Positions 16,456-25,579 of a stretch of 64,000 bases of DNA are shown here, one piece after another. The notes below the pieces were generated by a model that ran no database searches, was not told the origin of the DNA, and saw only the letters and a program-made list of their open reading frames with translations. Made by a program: the position numbers and the translations under genes. Location: assembly GCA_963762075.1 (NCBI GenBank), contig CAVXJC010000005.1:124001-188000 (forward strand), given 5' to 3'. This stretch comes from JAOUEA01 sp963762075 (GTDB taxonomy: Bacteria > Actinomycetota > UBA4738 > HRBIN12). Positions within the stretch are counted from its first letter, which is position 1. Each line of letters opens with the position of its first letter.

Positions 16456-17465
16456 CCGATCACATGCCTGCGTGGGAGCGCCGCTTCCGCGCTCCGAACG
16501 TCTCGTTTCCGCACTGGGCTCGGGACTCGCCCGAGCGTCTTGTCTTCTGGAGCACGGAGAGCGGGATCTACCAGGTGCACGTCTGGGACCGCGCGACCGG
16601 CGAGCGCCGGCGGGTCACCGATCATCCGGTGGGCGTGCTCTCCGGCGCCCTCACGTCCGACGGCGAGCGCGTGCTCTTCTGGCAGGACGAGACCGGCAGC
16701 GAGGCCGGGCAGTGGTACTCGGAGCTGTTCTCGGGGGGCAAGGCCGAACCGTTCCTCGCGGGGGTGCCGCAGGGCTGGAACCAGGGTCTCGCGCAGGCGC
16801 CGGGCGTGGTGGCCTGTGGCATCAGCGACGCCGACGGCTTCGCGATCTATGTCTCGGCCGACGGTGAACCCGCGAAGGAGATCTGGCGCAGCACCGAGGC
16901 GATCTCGATCGGCGGGGCGGAACTCGGTCGCGACGATATGGCGGGCCTTGCAGCAGACGGATCGATGCTCGCACTCGAGCACGCCGAACACGGCGACAGC
17001 CTGCATCCGGCCCTTCGGGTGGTCGATCCGCGAACGGGCTCGGTGATCGCCGAGCAGGTCGACGAGGGCATGGCGCTGCACGCCTCGTGTTGGTCCCCGG
17101 TGGCGGGCGATCAGCGGCTCGCCGTGACGCATGAGCGCGAGGGTGAGGAGCGACCCGCGATCTGGGACGTCGCGACCGGGACCTGGACGACCCTCGACCA
17201 AGGCCTCGAAGGTCCGGTCGAGGTCGTGTCATGGTGGCCCGACGCGTCGGCGGTGCTCGTCGTGCACAACGACGAAGGACGTGACCGCCTCTACCGATAC
17301 GACTTCCGATCGGCGTCGCTCTCCCCGATCGATCACGAACCCGGCTCGATCGGGCGCGCTCAGGTGCGTCCCGACGGGGACGTCTGGTACCGGCTCGCGA
17401 GCGGGGAACGCCCGGGCGTCACGCTCGACTCCGCCGGCGCCGAAGTCGGTGCGCGCACAAGGTGA
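16452..17465 (+). CDS. S9 peptidase, N-terminal propeller part (frameshifted gene)
   Basis: From ATG 16452 about 337 residues encode WD-like propeller blades (GIYQVHVWDRATGERRRVT, DRLYRYDFRSASLSPIDHEP) typical of prolyl oligopeptidase-family proteins. The frame stops at 17463-17465, right where the linker to the hydrolase domain should be. The hydrolase continues at once in the next frame. A single extra base near 17445-17460 explains this. The start overlaps the molybdenum hydroxylase stop by four bases. The part would be inactive without the hydrolase half. Confidence 0.8.
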   Translation: MTDHMPAWERRFRAPNVSFPHWARDSPERLVFWSTESGIYQVHVWDRATGERRRVTDHPVGVLSGALTSDGERVLFWQDETGSEAGQWYSELFSGGKAEPFLAGVPQGWNQGLAQAPGVVACGISDADGFAIYVSADGEPAKEIWRSTEAISIGGAELGRDDMAGLAADGSMLALEHAEHGDSLHPALRVVDPRTGSVIAEQVDEGMALHASCWSPVAGDQRLAVTHEREGEERPAIWDVATGTWTTLDQGLEGPVEVVSWWPDASAVLVVHNDEGRDRLYRYDFRSASLSPIDHEPGSIGRAQVRPDGDVWYRLASGERPGVTLDSAGAEVGARTR

Positions 17466-18261
17466 TCGCGCGCCGGCCGGCAGGCCCTTCCGATCGTGGC
17501 ACTTCGACAACGGCCAGGGCGACAGGGTGCATGGGTTCTACGTGGCGCCCGAGGGTGACGGACCGTTCCCCGTGATGATGTTCGTGCACGGCGGCCCGAC
17601 CGACCAGGACATGGACTCATGGGATCCGGAGGTGCTCGCCTACGTCGACATGGGCTTCGCGGTGGGCATGGTGAACTACCGCGGTTCGACGGGGTACGGG
17701 CGCGAATGGCGCGACCGACTGATCGGGGACATCGGCGGCCCCGAGCTCGTCGACGTGAACGCCGGGCTCGCCGACCTCGTCGCGCGCGGTGTCGCCGATC
17801 CGGCTCGCGCGGTGGTCGGCGGATGGTCCTGGGGCGGCTACATCACGCTCATGGAGCTCTGCAAGCATCCGGACATGTGGCTCGCCGGGGTGGCGGGCGT
17901 ACCTGTCGGCGACTACGCCCTCGGATACGAGGATCTGTCGCCAGAGCTCCAGGCGTACGATCGCGCGCTGCTCGGCGGCACGCCCGACCAGGTGCCCGAG
18001 CTCATGCGCGATCGCAACCCGATCAACTTCACCGACCGGGTCACAGCGCCGGTGATCTTCCTCATCGGGGAGAACGATTCACGTTGTCCGTTCCGTCAGG
18101 CCATGTCGTTCGTCGATGCGCTCCGCGAGCGGAGCCACCCGCATGAGGTCGTGGTGTTCGGCACCGGTCACGGTTCGCACGACATCGACGAGGAAGTCGC
18201 CCAGATGCGAACGATCCTCGCCTTCCTCGAGAAGCACGTGCCCGGCGTGAGCGTGCCGTAG
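17449..18261 (+). CDS. S9 peptidase, C-terminal hydrolase part (frameshifted gene)
   Basis: This frame continues the preceding propeller: APAGRPFRSWHFDNGQGDR, then an alpha/beta-hydrolase domain. HGGPTDQDMDSWDPE forms the oxyanion region, the nucleophile is in GGWSWGGY, the acid is probably in GENDSRCPF and the histidine in GTGHGSHD, so the catalytic triad is intact. The GTG at 17449 is only the first possible start; no ribosome binding site is seen and the fragment is probably the second half of one protein with 16452-17465. With one base removed the full protein would be about 600 residues, normal for S9C-type acylaminoacyl peptidases. Confidence 0.82.
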   Translation: MRAQGDRAPAGRPFRSWHFDNGQGDRVHGFYVAPEGDGPFPVMMFVHGGPTDQDMDSWDPEVLAYVDMGFAVGMVNYRGSTGYGREWRDRLIGDIGGPELVDVNAGLADLVARGVADPARAVVGGWSWGGYITLMELCKHPDMWLAGVAGVPVGDYALGYEDLSPELQAYDRALLGGTPDQVPELMRDRNPINFTDRVTAPVIFLIGENDSRCPFRQAMSFVDALRERSHPHEVVVFGTGHGSHDIDEEVAQMRTILAFLEKHVPGVSVP

Positions 18262-18327
18262 GCACACGATCGATGCGCATGGGCTTCATGGGTTTCGATC
18301 GAGCGACGCACGGATAGCGTCGGGCCT

Positions 18328-19227
18328 GTGACGATCCTGGTGACCGGCGCCACTGGATCCGTCGGCGCTCGGCTCGTTGACCGCCTGATCGCCGCCGGCG
18401 AGAAGCCTCGTGTCGCGTCGCGCACTCCGTCGAAGCTGCACGACCGATGGCCCGGCCTCGACGCGACCGAGCTCGACGTGCTGCGTCCGGCCACGATCGG
18501 GCCCGCCCTCGAGGGGGTCAGCGATGCCTACTACCTCGTGCACTCCATGGAGTCGGCCGCCCAAGGTCGGTTCAAGGAGCGGGATGCCGAGGGCGCGATG
18601 CTATTCGGAGAAGCGGCCGCCGACGCCGGGGTCTCGCGCCTCATCTACCTGGGCGGCCTCGGTGCCGACGCGGACGGACTCTCCGAGCACCTCGAGAGCC
18701 GCCACGAGACCGGGCGCATCCTCGCCGAGACCGGGCCGCCGCTGCTGGAGTTCCGGGCGTCGATGGTGATCGGCGCCGACAGCGCGTCGTTCAGGATGCT
18801 CTCCGACCTCGTCGATCGGCTTCCGGCGATGGTGGTGCCACGATGGGTCGACACCCCCTCGCAGCCGATCGCGATCGCCGACCTGCTGGCATATCTCGTG
18901 GCCGGACTCGAGACGCCGCTCGACGATCGGCGCACGATCGTCGAGATCGGCGGGCCCGATGTCGTGACCTACCGTCGCATGATCGAGGCACTCGCGGCCG
19001 AGCGGGGGCGCGACCCCGTGATCGTGGGGGTCCCGCTGTTCTCCCTCCGCCTCTCCTCGTACTGGGTCGGCCTCGTCACATCGGTTTCCCCTGCGCTCGC
19101 GAGGCCATTGATCGAGGGCATGGCGACCCCGATGGTCGTTCGGAACGGCGAGGCCCGACGACGGTTCCCCGACATCGAGCCGATGCCGTTCGTCGAGGCG
19201 CTCCGTCATGCGCTCGCGGACGTGTGA
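18328..19227 (+). CDS. Atypical short-chain dehydrogenase / NAD(P)-binding protein
   Basis: A 299-residue protein with an N-terminal Rossmann motif VTGATGSVGARLVDRL (the TGATGxxG of extended/atypical SDRs, NmrA-like). DAYYLVHSM and LIYLGGLGAD mark the sheet strands, and GEAAADAGVSRLIYLGG is typical of COG0702 proteins. The classical Tyr-x-x-x-Lys pair is not apparent, so it may bind rather than reduce. A basic, partly hydrophobic C-terminal region follows. Start GTG 18328. It is monocistronic between the S9 gene and gdhA. Exact substrate unknown. Confidence 0.85.
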   Translation: MTILVTGATGSVGARLVDRLIAAGEKPRVASRTPSKLHDRWPGLDATELDVLRPATIGPALEGVSDAYYLVHSMESAAQGRFKERDAEGAMLFGEAAADAGVSRLIYLGGLGADADGLSEHLESRHETGRILAETGPPLLEFRASMVIGADSASFRMLSDLVDRLPAMVVPRWVDTPSQPIAIADLLAYLVAGLETPLDDRRTIVEIGGPDVVTYRRMIEALAAERGRDPVIVGVPLFSLRLSSYWVGLVTSVSPALARPLIEGMATPMVVRNGEARRRFPDIEPMPFVEALRHALADV

Positions 19228-19293
19228 TTCTCTGCGAGGCAGTCCCTCGACGCCAGCACTGGGGGGTTCCGGTCCAGAGGTCGCCATGTCAGG

Positions 19294-20697
19294 ATGGATC
19301 TCGAACCGAGTGATCCGACTGGGGGCGCATACCTCGTGGGCGAGTACGTACGGCGACTCATGGCCGAGGTCACGGCCAAGAACGCGAACGAACCGGAGTT
19401 CCTGCAGGCGGTACGCGAAGCGGCGGGCTCGCTCGAGCTCTGCCTCGATCGTCACCCGGAGTATCGCGAGGCCAGGGTGCTCGAGCGGTTCGTGGAACCC
19501 GAACGCGTGGTCACGTTCCGCGTCTCGTGGGTCGACGACCGTGGCGAGGTGCGTGTGAACCGCGGCCACCGCGTGGAGATGTCGAGCGCGATCGGTCCGT
19601 ACAAGGGCGGGCTGCGTTTCCACCCGACGGTCTATCTCGGCATGCTCAAGTTCCTGGCGTTCGAACAGGTCTTCAAGAACGCGCTGACGACGCTTCCGCT
19701 CGGCGCCGGCAAGGGAGGCGCCGACTTCGACCCGAAGGGGAAGAGTGAGCAGGAAGTCATGCGCTTCTGCCAGGCGTTCATGACCGAGCTCCACCGCCAC
19801 ATCGGATCGCACACCGACGTGCCGGCCGGTGACATCGGCGTGGGTGGTCGCGAGATCGGCTACCTCTTCGGGCAGTACAAGCGCATCACCAACAAGTTCA
19901 CCGGCGCGATCACCGGCAAGGGCCTCGAGTGGGGCGGCTCGCTGATCCGGCCCGAAGCGACCGGCTACGGTGCCGTCTACTTCGCGCAGGAGATGCTGGC
20001 GACGCGCGACGATTCCCTCGAGCACAAGACCTGCCTCGTGAGCGGCTCCGGAAACGTGGCCCAGTACACTGTCGAGAAGCTGCTGCACCTCGGTGCGAAG
20101 CCGGTCACCCTGTCGGACTCCGGCGGATTCGTGCACGACCCCGACGGCATCGACGAGGAGAAACTCGCCTGGGTCATGGACCTGAAGAACACGCAGCGAG
20201 GCAGGATCATGTCCTACGCGGAGCGTTTCCCGGCCGCGACGTTCACCCCGGCCGACCCGAGCGACGATCGGAACCCCCTGTGGGAGGTGCCGGCCGAGTG
20301 CGCCTTCCCGAGTGCGACGCAGAACGAGATCAACGGCAAGGATGCCGCGAACCTCATCTCCAACGGAGTGTTCCTGGTGAGTGAGGGCGCGAACATGCCG
20401 ACGGTGCCCGAGGGCATCGATCAGTTCGTGACCGCCGGCGTGCTCTATGGGCCGGGCAAGGCGGCGAACGCCGGTGGCGTGGCGGTGAGCGGGCTCGAGA
20501 TGTCGCAGAACGCGATGCGCCTGTCGTGGACCCGCGAGGGCGTCGACGAGCGGTTGCGCGAGATCATGCGGCGCATCCATGAGCAGTGTCGCAACACCGC
20601 CGAGGAGTACGCAGAGCCGGGGAACTACGTGCACGGGGCCAACATCGCCGGCTTCCGCAAGGTCGCCGACGCGATGCTCGCCCAAGGCGTGATCTAG
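19294..20697 (+). CDS. gdhA: NADP-type glutamate dehydrogenase
   Basis: A 467-residue protein of the hexameric GDH family, which converts 2-oxoglutarate and ammonia to glutamate with NADPH, or the reverse. Seen are the substrate pocket EMSSAIGPYKGGLRFHP, the PLGAGKGGADFDPKGKS segment with the catalytic Lys, PAGDIGVGGREIGYLFG with the catalytic Asp, and the Rossmann-type loop VSGSGNVAQY. Length and the close match to the anabolic class (VEPERVVTFRVSWVDD) favour an NADP enzyme. The start is uncertain: the first 15-20 residues are not conserved in the family and no strong ribosome binding site is visible. Confidence 0.95.
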   Translation: MDLEPSDPTGGAYLVGEYVRRLMAEVTAKNANEPEFLQAVREAAGSLELCLDRHPEYREARVLERFVEPERVVTFRVSWVDDRGEVRVNRGHRVEMSSAIGPYKGGLRFHPTVYLGMLKFLAFEQVFKNALTTLPLGAGKGGADFDPKGKSEQEVMRFCQAFMTELHRHIGSHTDVPAGDIGVGGREIGYLFGQYKRITNKFTGAITGKGLEWGGSLIRPEATGYGAVYFAQEMLATRDDSLEHKTCLVSGSGNVAQYTVEKLLHLGAKPVTLSDSGGFVHDPDGIDEEKLAWVMDLKNTQRGRIMSYAERFPAATFTPADPSDDRNPLWEVPAECAFPSATQNEINGKDAANLISNGVFLVSEGANMPTVPEGIDQFVTAGVLYGPGKAANAGGVAVSGLEMSQNAMRLSWTREGVDERLREIMRRIHEQCRNTAEEYAEPGNYVHGANIAGFRKVADAMLAQGVI

Positions 20698-20749
20698 GGT
20701 CGAGAAGTATCCGAGCGCGACCGGCCGTGACCACTGTTAGCGTGGACTC

Positions 20750-21013
20750 GTGCCTGACTGGTTGCTCGTGATCACCGCGATCTTGGTGGGTGCGCTGATC
20801 TGGCGCATCGGCATCGCGTCGTTGCGTGTCTTCTCGCCCGAGCCCGGGGTCGAGCCGGCGCCCGCCGAGCCCGAGGACGTCGAGGCGCTCGAGGTCTACT
20901 TCGTCTGTGGCGAATGCGGCACCGAGCTCAAGGTGTCGCGTCTGGGCGAGATGCAGGTTCCTCGCCACTGCGGCGAGAAGATGCAGGTCCTCCGACGCCC
21001 TGCGGCCAGCTGA
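20750..21013 (+). CDS. Small membrane-anchored zinc-ribbon protein
   Basis: An 87-residue protein from GTG 20750: one N-terminal membrane helix (about 4-22), a Pro/Glu linker, then a ribbon with CGECGTELKV and RHCGEKM as metal ligands. Similar short proteins are frequent in actinobacteria near gyrA or crgA. Function unknown. It converges on crgA across a DnaA-box region. Confidence 0.8.
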   Translation: MPDWLLVITAILVGALIWRIGIASLRVFSPEPGVEPAPAEPEDVEALEVYFVCGECGTELKVSRLGEMQVPRHCGEKMQVLRRPAAS

Positions 21014-21022
21014 TCCGGGACG

Positions 21023-21159
21023 TTATCCACACTCATTCGTCCCTTGCCCAATCGTTATCCACCGGTTGTCCACACGGATCCCCTGTGAGTGTGAACGAAT
21101 GGGAACATCGAACGAAGAGCCAGGAAGTTGTCCACATGGTGGAGAACGGCTGTGGAAGA
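21023..21159. other. Cluster of DnaA boxes (possible origin or DnaA-titration site)
   Basis: Four good DnaA boxes lie in the 173-base gap between converging genes: TTATCCACA at 21023-21031 (perfect), TTATCCACC at 21055-21063 (one mismatch), TTGTCCACA at 21066-21074 and 21128-21136 (the usual actinobacterial form). A weaker inverted copy, TGTGGAAGA, is at 21151-21159. Boxes two and three start 11 bases apart, one helical turn. Because both flanking genes end here, a promoter role is unlikely. Confidence 0.75.
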
Positions 21160-21186
21160 TCACATCGGTGTGATTCGCCCGAAGGG

Positions 21187-21447
21187 TCAGTACCAGAAGC
21201 TGGTGCCCACGAAGCCCGCGCCGAGGATGCCGAGCCCGACCCACAGCCACACCGACGTCGCGGTGCCGTCGGTGCCCGGGATCAGTCCCATGTAGTTCGC
21301 CACGATCACGATCACGCCGAGGGCCATGAGCCCCAGGATCAATGGCCCGTACCACCGCGGGCTCGACTTGTGACGTCGCTTCGCCTGCTGGGGCGCGGCT
21401 CGATAGCGAGGTGTGGACTTCTTCTGGCGGCCCCTGGACTTCGGCAT
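21187..21447 (-). CDS. crgA: Cell division protein CrgA
   Basis: An 86-residue protein: basic N-terminus (MPKSRGRQKKSTPRYR), then SPRWYGPLILGLMALGVIVI (first helix) and a second helix (VWLWVGLGILGAGFVGTSFWY). The two-helix layout and the SPxWYxPLMxGLM-like motif are diagnostic of CrgA/UPF0233. CrgA helps assemble the septum with FtsZ and penicillin-binding proteins in actinobacteria. Its ATG shares one base with the stop of the upstream hydrolase gene (TGATG), so it is translated after that gene. Normal length. Confidence 0.95.
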   Translation of the reverse strand: MPKSRGRQKKSTPRYRAAPQQAKRRHKSSPRWYGPLILGLMALGVIVIVANYMGLIPGTDGTATSVWLWVGLGILGAGFVGTSFWY

Positions 21448-23759
21448 CAGCCGGAGATGGTACCCGGCACGAGGCGCATCTCGGACACGGTCGCTGCCTC
21501 GACCGCCGCGGGCGAGAAGGGCAAGGGATGGGTCTGGCCGGTGAGCCAGAGCCGCGCCTGGTCGTTCCAGTGGGCGCTCGCCGGGTTGCCGCCGTTCCCG
21601 GTCGGAAGCACACCGATGCTCCGGTCGAGATCGGCCAGGTCGTAGACCGCTCGCCACGACGGGATCACCGCCGCCGGGAACCCGTGCCGCGCGTCGGCGC
21701 CTGTCTGCATCACCGTCTGTTCGTCGCCACCGACGCCGGCCTCGAGCGCGACGAAGAGGGACTCGAATCCCGGTATGGAAGCGAGTGGATGCGCCAGCAT
21801 GACCCGATGCAGATCACCCCAGCGCCAGCCGGTCATGTCTGCGCCGAGCGTCGCCTGACACTCCTCGATCGCGGCGTCGAGGGCAGTCTCGAGCGTTGCC
21901 TGGTCGAGTTCATCGGTGAGCAGCATCTGCGCGAGCGCGCCGCATTGGAACGGCTCACGCCACGCGTGATAGCGACGGAATAGCTCCTCGCCGAGCCTCG
22001 GCGCGAGCGCGAGTCGCGCGATGTGTGCGCACCACACCTGATAGAGGGCGGTCGCTGCGGACCCAGCCGTCATCGCCGCATCCCACGAGCCGAGCAGCGC
22101 GAGCGCGGCTTTCCGGTCGGCGCTGTCACCTGCGCCGGTCCGTTCGAGCAGCAGCCCCACGTTCTCGCGAGCCGCGATCGAGACCACGTCGTTCTGCAGG
22201 ACGGCCATCGAGCCCACGTCGTGGTCGTCGCGAGCGGCGAGCACCTCGGCGATCCGTCTCGCCCGGAACGACGTGTGGAAGTCGCGACCGATCAGGTGCG
22301 GGTAGGAGTCGTCGTGCATGCGCTGGTTCGCCGTCACGAGGAAACCTCGTGCCGGGTCGACACCCCACGGCAACTCCTGCGACGACACCCAACCGAGCCA
22401 TTCGTGCGTGCCCGTCCACCCAGGCGCCGGCACCGTGCCATCACCGCCGCGGCGTACCGGATACCGGCCCGTGCATGCGTAGCCGATGCTGCCGCCGACA
22501 TCGGCGTAGACCACGTTCTGGCCGGGGGAAGCGAGGCCGTCGAGGGCTGCTTCCCGGAACGCTTCGAACGAAGACGCCTCGGCAACGTCGAGCACGAGCG
22601 ACGGGCGCATGCCTCGATCGATCCCGACCCACGACAGGGAGTAGACCGGCTCCTCGGGAAGCGCGGTGTGCTCGGGATGCAGCAGTCCCGACACGAACGT
22701 GTCCAGCAAGGGCCCGTGGCGCGATTCCCGCACCTCGACCACGCGAGGCGCGTCCTCGCCGCGGACCACGATCTCCTCACGGCGGACGGTGAGCGGCTCC
22801 CACCGCCCGTCGTACCGGGCGGCGGATCGATCCCGGTCCAAGTGTTCGACGAAGAGGTCCTGCACGTCGCCGCTGACGTTGGTGACGCCCCACGCGTGGT
22901 CCGCGGAACATCCGAGCAGCACACCGGGCGAGAACGTCAGCCCGACCCCGCGAGCCCGGTAGCCGGGGGCCGAGAGGTGACATTCGAGCCACACTCCAGG
23001 TTGGGTCACCAGCAGGTGCGGATCGTTCGCGAGCAGCGGTGCGCCCGTCGACGTGCGCGACCCCGCGACCACCCATGCGTTCGAGCCCTGGCCCTTCACA
23101 CGTGACGTGGCATCGAACAGGGCCCCCGCCATCGCTCCCGGCACGATGTCGGGTGGATCCGCGGGAAGCGGGGGCAACAGGCGCGCGACGAGCTCGTCGT
23201 CGCCCGCCTCGGCGATCCAGGCACGCAGGAGCTCGGTGTCCCAGTTGCCGGACAGACCCCATGCCAGCAGCACGAACGCCGCCGCCCAGGTGGCCTCGTC
23301 GTCGGGAACCCACGGCCTCGTGTCGAGCAGCGTGTACTCGAGGGGTGCGGCTGGCATCGCGTCGACCCAGGCTCGCACGCCCGCCCGGAACCGCTCGTGC
23401 ATGCGTTTCGAACGCTCGTCCCAACCGGCCGCGATGCGAGCCCCTGCCCGATGGAAGCCGACCGTGCGGGCGAGCCGGTCGTCGTCGAGCGTGCGTTCGC
23501 CGAACAGCTCTGACAGGCGCCCGTTCGCGGCACGCAAGGTGAGCTCGAGCTGGAACAGCCGTTCGCCCGCCGTGATCACGCCGTGCGCGAACCACAGATC
23601 GTCGAGCGATGCCGCCTCGATGTACGGCACACCCCAGGCATCGCGTCGCACCGCGACCGGTTCCACCAACCCATCGAGCGCGAGCTCCCCCTCGGTCGGG
23701 AAGAGCGCAGCCGCGGCCATCGCTCGCAGTCCGACGAGTGGATCGTCCGCGTCGGTCAC
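21447..23759 (-). CDS. Penicillin-acylase-family Ntn hydrolase
   Basis: A 770-residue protein of the S45 family. The precursor would be cut before Ser226 in GQGSNAWVVAGSRTSTG, the N-terminal nucleophile of the beta chain; the usual following Asn is present in NDPHL, and HAWGVTNVSGDVQDLF fits the family. Other members are aculeacin or acyl-homoserine lactone acylases and cephalosporin acylases. Unlike most, no signal peptide is seen at the N-terminus (VTDADDPLVGLRAM), so it may stay in the cytoplasm. Its GTG overlaps the ABC-exporter stop (GTGA), and its own stop overlaps crgA. The substrate cannot be read from the sequence. Confidence 0.9.
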   Translation of the reverse strand: MTDADDPLVGLRAMAAAALFPTEGELALDGLVEPVAVRRDAWGVPYIEAASLDDLWFAHGVITAGERLFQLELTLRAANGRLSELFGERTLDDDRLARTVGFHRAGARIAAGWDERSKRMHERFRAGVRAWVDAMPAAPLEYTLLDTRPWVPDDEATWAAAFVLLAWGLSGNWDTELLRAWIAEAGDDELVARLLPPLPADPPDIVPGAMAGALFDATSRVKGQGSNAWVVAGSRTSTGAPLLANDPHLLVTQPGVWLECHLSAPGYRARGVGLTFSPGVLLGCSADHAWGVTNVSGDVQDLFVEHLDRDRSAARYDGRWEPLTVRREEIVVRGEDAPRVVEVRESRHGPLLDTFVSGLLHPEHTALPEEPVYSLSWVGIDRGMRPSLVLDVAEASSFEAFREAALDGLASPGQNVVYADVGGSIGYACTGRYPVRRGGDGTVPAPGWTGTHEWLGWVSSQELPWGVDPARGFLVTANQRMHDDSYPHLIGRDFHTSFRARRIAEVLAARDDHDVGSMAVLQNDVVSIAARENVGLLLERTGAGDSADRKAALALLGSWDAAMTAGSAATALYQVWCAHIARLALAPRLGEELFRRYHAWREPFQCGALAQMLLTDELDQATLETALDAAIEECQATLGADMTGWRWGDLHRVMLAHPLASIPGFESLFVALEAGVGGDEQTVMQTGADARHGFPAAVIPSWRAVYDLADLDRSIGVLPTGNGGNPASAHWNDQARLWLTGQTHPLPFSPAAVEAATVSEMRLVPGTISG

Positions 23760-25579
23760 ACCCTGTCGTCCTCGAGCTGGGTATTGCCGAGCCAGCTCCC
23801 GTACAGCCCGGCGTACACACCTGAAAGCGCGACGAGCTCGTGGTGCGTGCCTCGTTCCACGATCTCGCCGTGGTCGAAGACCAGCACGTGATCGGCGTGC
23901 TCGGCGGTGCTCAGGCGATGTGCGATCGTCACCGTCGTGCGCCCGGCGCTCAGCCGTCGAAGCGCTTCGGTGATGCGTGCCTCGGTGGCCGGATCGACCG
24001 CGCTCGTCGCCTCGTCGAGGATCAGCAGCCCGGGGTCGGCGATCTGGGCTCGCACGAGCGCGATGAGCTGGCGCTCGCCGACCGACAGTTGCTCGCCACG
24101 CTCGCCGGCTCGCGTGTCCAGCCCGTCCTGCAAGGAGCGGACCCACTCGCCGAGCCCGAGCTCCTCGAAGGCGGTCTCGACCTCGCGGTCGGTCGCTCCG
24201 TCGCGACCGACCCTCACGTTCTCGCGGACGGTCCAGTCGAAGAGGAAGCCGTCCTGGGGCACCATGCGGATCGCAACCCGGCGCGACGCCGGCTCGACCG
24301 CTCGCAGGTCGACGCCGCCGACGGTGATCGCGCCTTGGGCGGGGTCGGCGAGACGCGTCAGCAGCTTCGCGAACGTGGTCTTACCGCTTCCGGTTGCACC
24401 GACGATCGCCACGTGCGTCCCAGCCGCGATCCGCACATCGATGTCGCGCAACACTGCGGGCCCGTCGCGGTAGCCGAACGTGAGGTCGCTCACCGCCACG
24501 TCGAGCGCTCCGTGCGCCGGCAGCACCACGCCCTCCGACGGCTCCTCGATCTCGACCGGAAGGTCGAGCACAGCCAGGATCTTCCGCCATCCCGCGATCG
24601 CGGTCTGCGTCTCGGAGTAGATCTCCGGAAGGTCCTCGAACACGCTCAGGAACACGTCTCCCAAGAAGAGGAACGCGGTGGCGGTGCCGAACCCGAGCCC
24701 CCACTCGGGGCCGAACATGGCGCCGACGACGATCACGACCGAGAGCGTGAGGGCGTAGAACACGCTCGACATCGGCCAGAGCGTCGCCGCGCGCAGGTGG
24801 GCCAGCACCTCGGCGTCGTAGCGGCGCCCGATCGCGCCCGTCACCCGGGCATGGGTCGTGTCGTCGAGCCCGTAGGCGCGAACGACGGCGGCGCCCATGA
24901 CGCTCTCGCTCACCTCGCTCAGCATCTCGCCGACGCGGGTGCGCGCCGCGTCGAAGGCGGCCGACAGCCGCGCCTGCATCGAGCCCATGATCACGACGAG
25001 GGGCACCATGAGCAGCACGATCACGATCGAAAGCTGCCAGCTGTAAGCGAGCATCAGTCCGAGCGCGGCGAACGCCTGCACGAACGAGATGAGCCACGCG
25101 ATGCCGCCCCACTCGGTGAAGTGCTGCAGCGAGTCGGCGTCGGCGGTGACGCGGGCCACGAACACGCCCCGCTTCTCTTCGCTCTGCTCGGCGATCGACA
25201 GTCGGTGGATGTGCGCGAAGGTGCGCACCCGCAGGTTCATGAGAGCTTCCTCCGAGGCGATCACGAGCCTGCGACCAGCCGAACGAGCTGCGAGGAACGC
25301 CACGATCACCAGCGCGAAGGCCAACGCACAGATGCCGAACACGAACCGTGGCTTGAACGCAGGCGTGAAGCCGTGGTCGAACACCTGTTGCACGAGGACC
25401 GGCGTGACGAGTGAGACCACCGTGATGCCGAGCGAGACGATCAGCGTGAATCCGAGTCCCTTGCGCAGCTCCGGGCTCTCTCGCACGCCGCGGCGCAGCA
25501 CCGCGAACGAGCCCTTGAGCTCCTCGGGCACGGGCAGCTCGCCGTCGTCTCCGCGCAGCCGCGCGAGCTCGGCGCTCAT
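23756..25579 (-). CDS. ABC exporter half-transporter, catalytic subunit of a heterodimer
   Basis: A 607-residue type IV (B-type) exporter: six-helix membrane domain (about 40-330) and an ATPase domain. Walker A is GATGSGKTT, the signature is altered to LSVGERQ, Walker B is LLILDEATS with the catalytic Glu, and the switch His is in AHRLST. It therefore supplies the hydrolysing Walker motifs while its signature loop is poor. Its ATG overlaps the stop of the partner gene (ATGA). With that partner it forms a TM287/288-like or BmrCD-like exporter; the cargo is unknown. Confidence 0.93.
   Translation of the reverse strand: MSAELARLRGDDGELPVPEELKGSFAVLRRGVRESPELRKGLGFTLIVSLGITVVSLVTPVLVQQVFDHGFTPAFKPRFVFGICALAFALVIVAFLAARSAGRRLVIASEEALMNLRVRTFAHIHRLSIAEQSEEKRGVFVARVTADADSLQHFTEWGGIAWLISFVQAFAALGLMLAYSWQLSIVIVLLMVPLVVIMGSMQARLSAAFDAARTRVGEMLSEVSESVMGAAVVRAYGLDDTTHARVTGAIGRRYDAEVLAHLRAATLWPMSSVFYALTLSVVIVVGAMFGPEWGLGFGTATAFLFLGDVFLSVFEDLPEIYSETQTAIAGWRKILAVLDLPVEIEEPSEGVVLPAHGALDVAVSDLTFGYRDGPAVLRDIDVRIAAGTHVAIVGATGSGKTTFAKLLTRLADPAQGAITVGGVDLRAVEPASRRVAIRMVPQDGFLFDWTVRENVRVGRDGATDREVETAFEELGLGEWVRSLQDGLDTRAGERGEQLSVGERQLIALVRAQIADPGLLILDEATSAVDPATEARITEALRRLSAGRTTVTIAHRLSTAEHADHVLVFDHGEIVERGTHHELVALSGVYAGLYGSWLGNTQLEDDRV

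Noticed and set aside
18601..20685. A 694-residue minus-strand frame antisense to gdhA and the SDR gene
   Set aside because: The plus-strand genes have clear family motifs; the antisense frame has His/Arg/Asp bias and no recognisable domain.
21447..23759. Antibiotic-resistance penicillin acylase
   Set aside because: The S45 family has many substrates; with no signal peptide and no resistance context, resistance is not supported.
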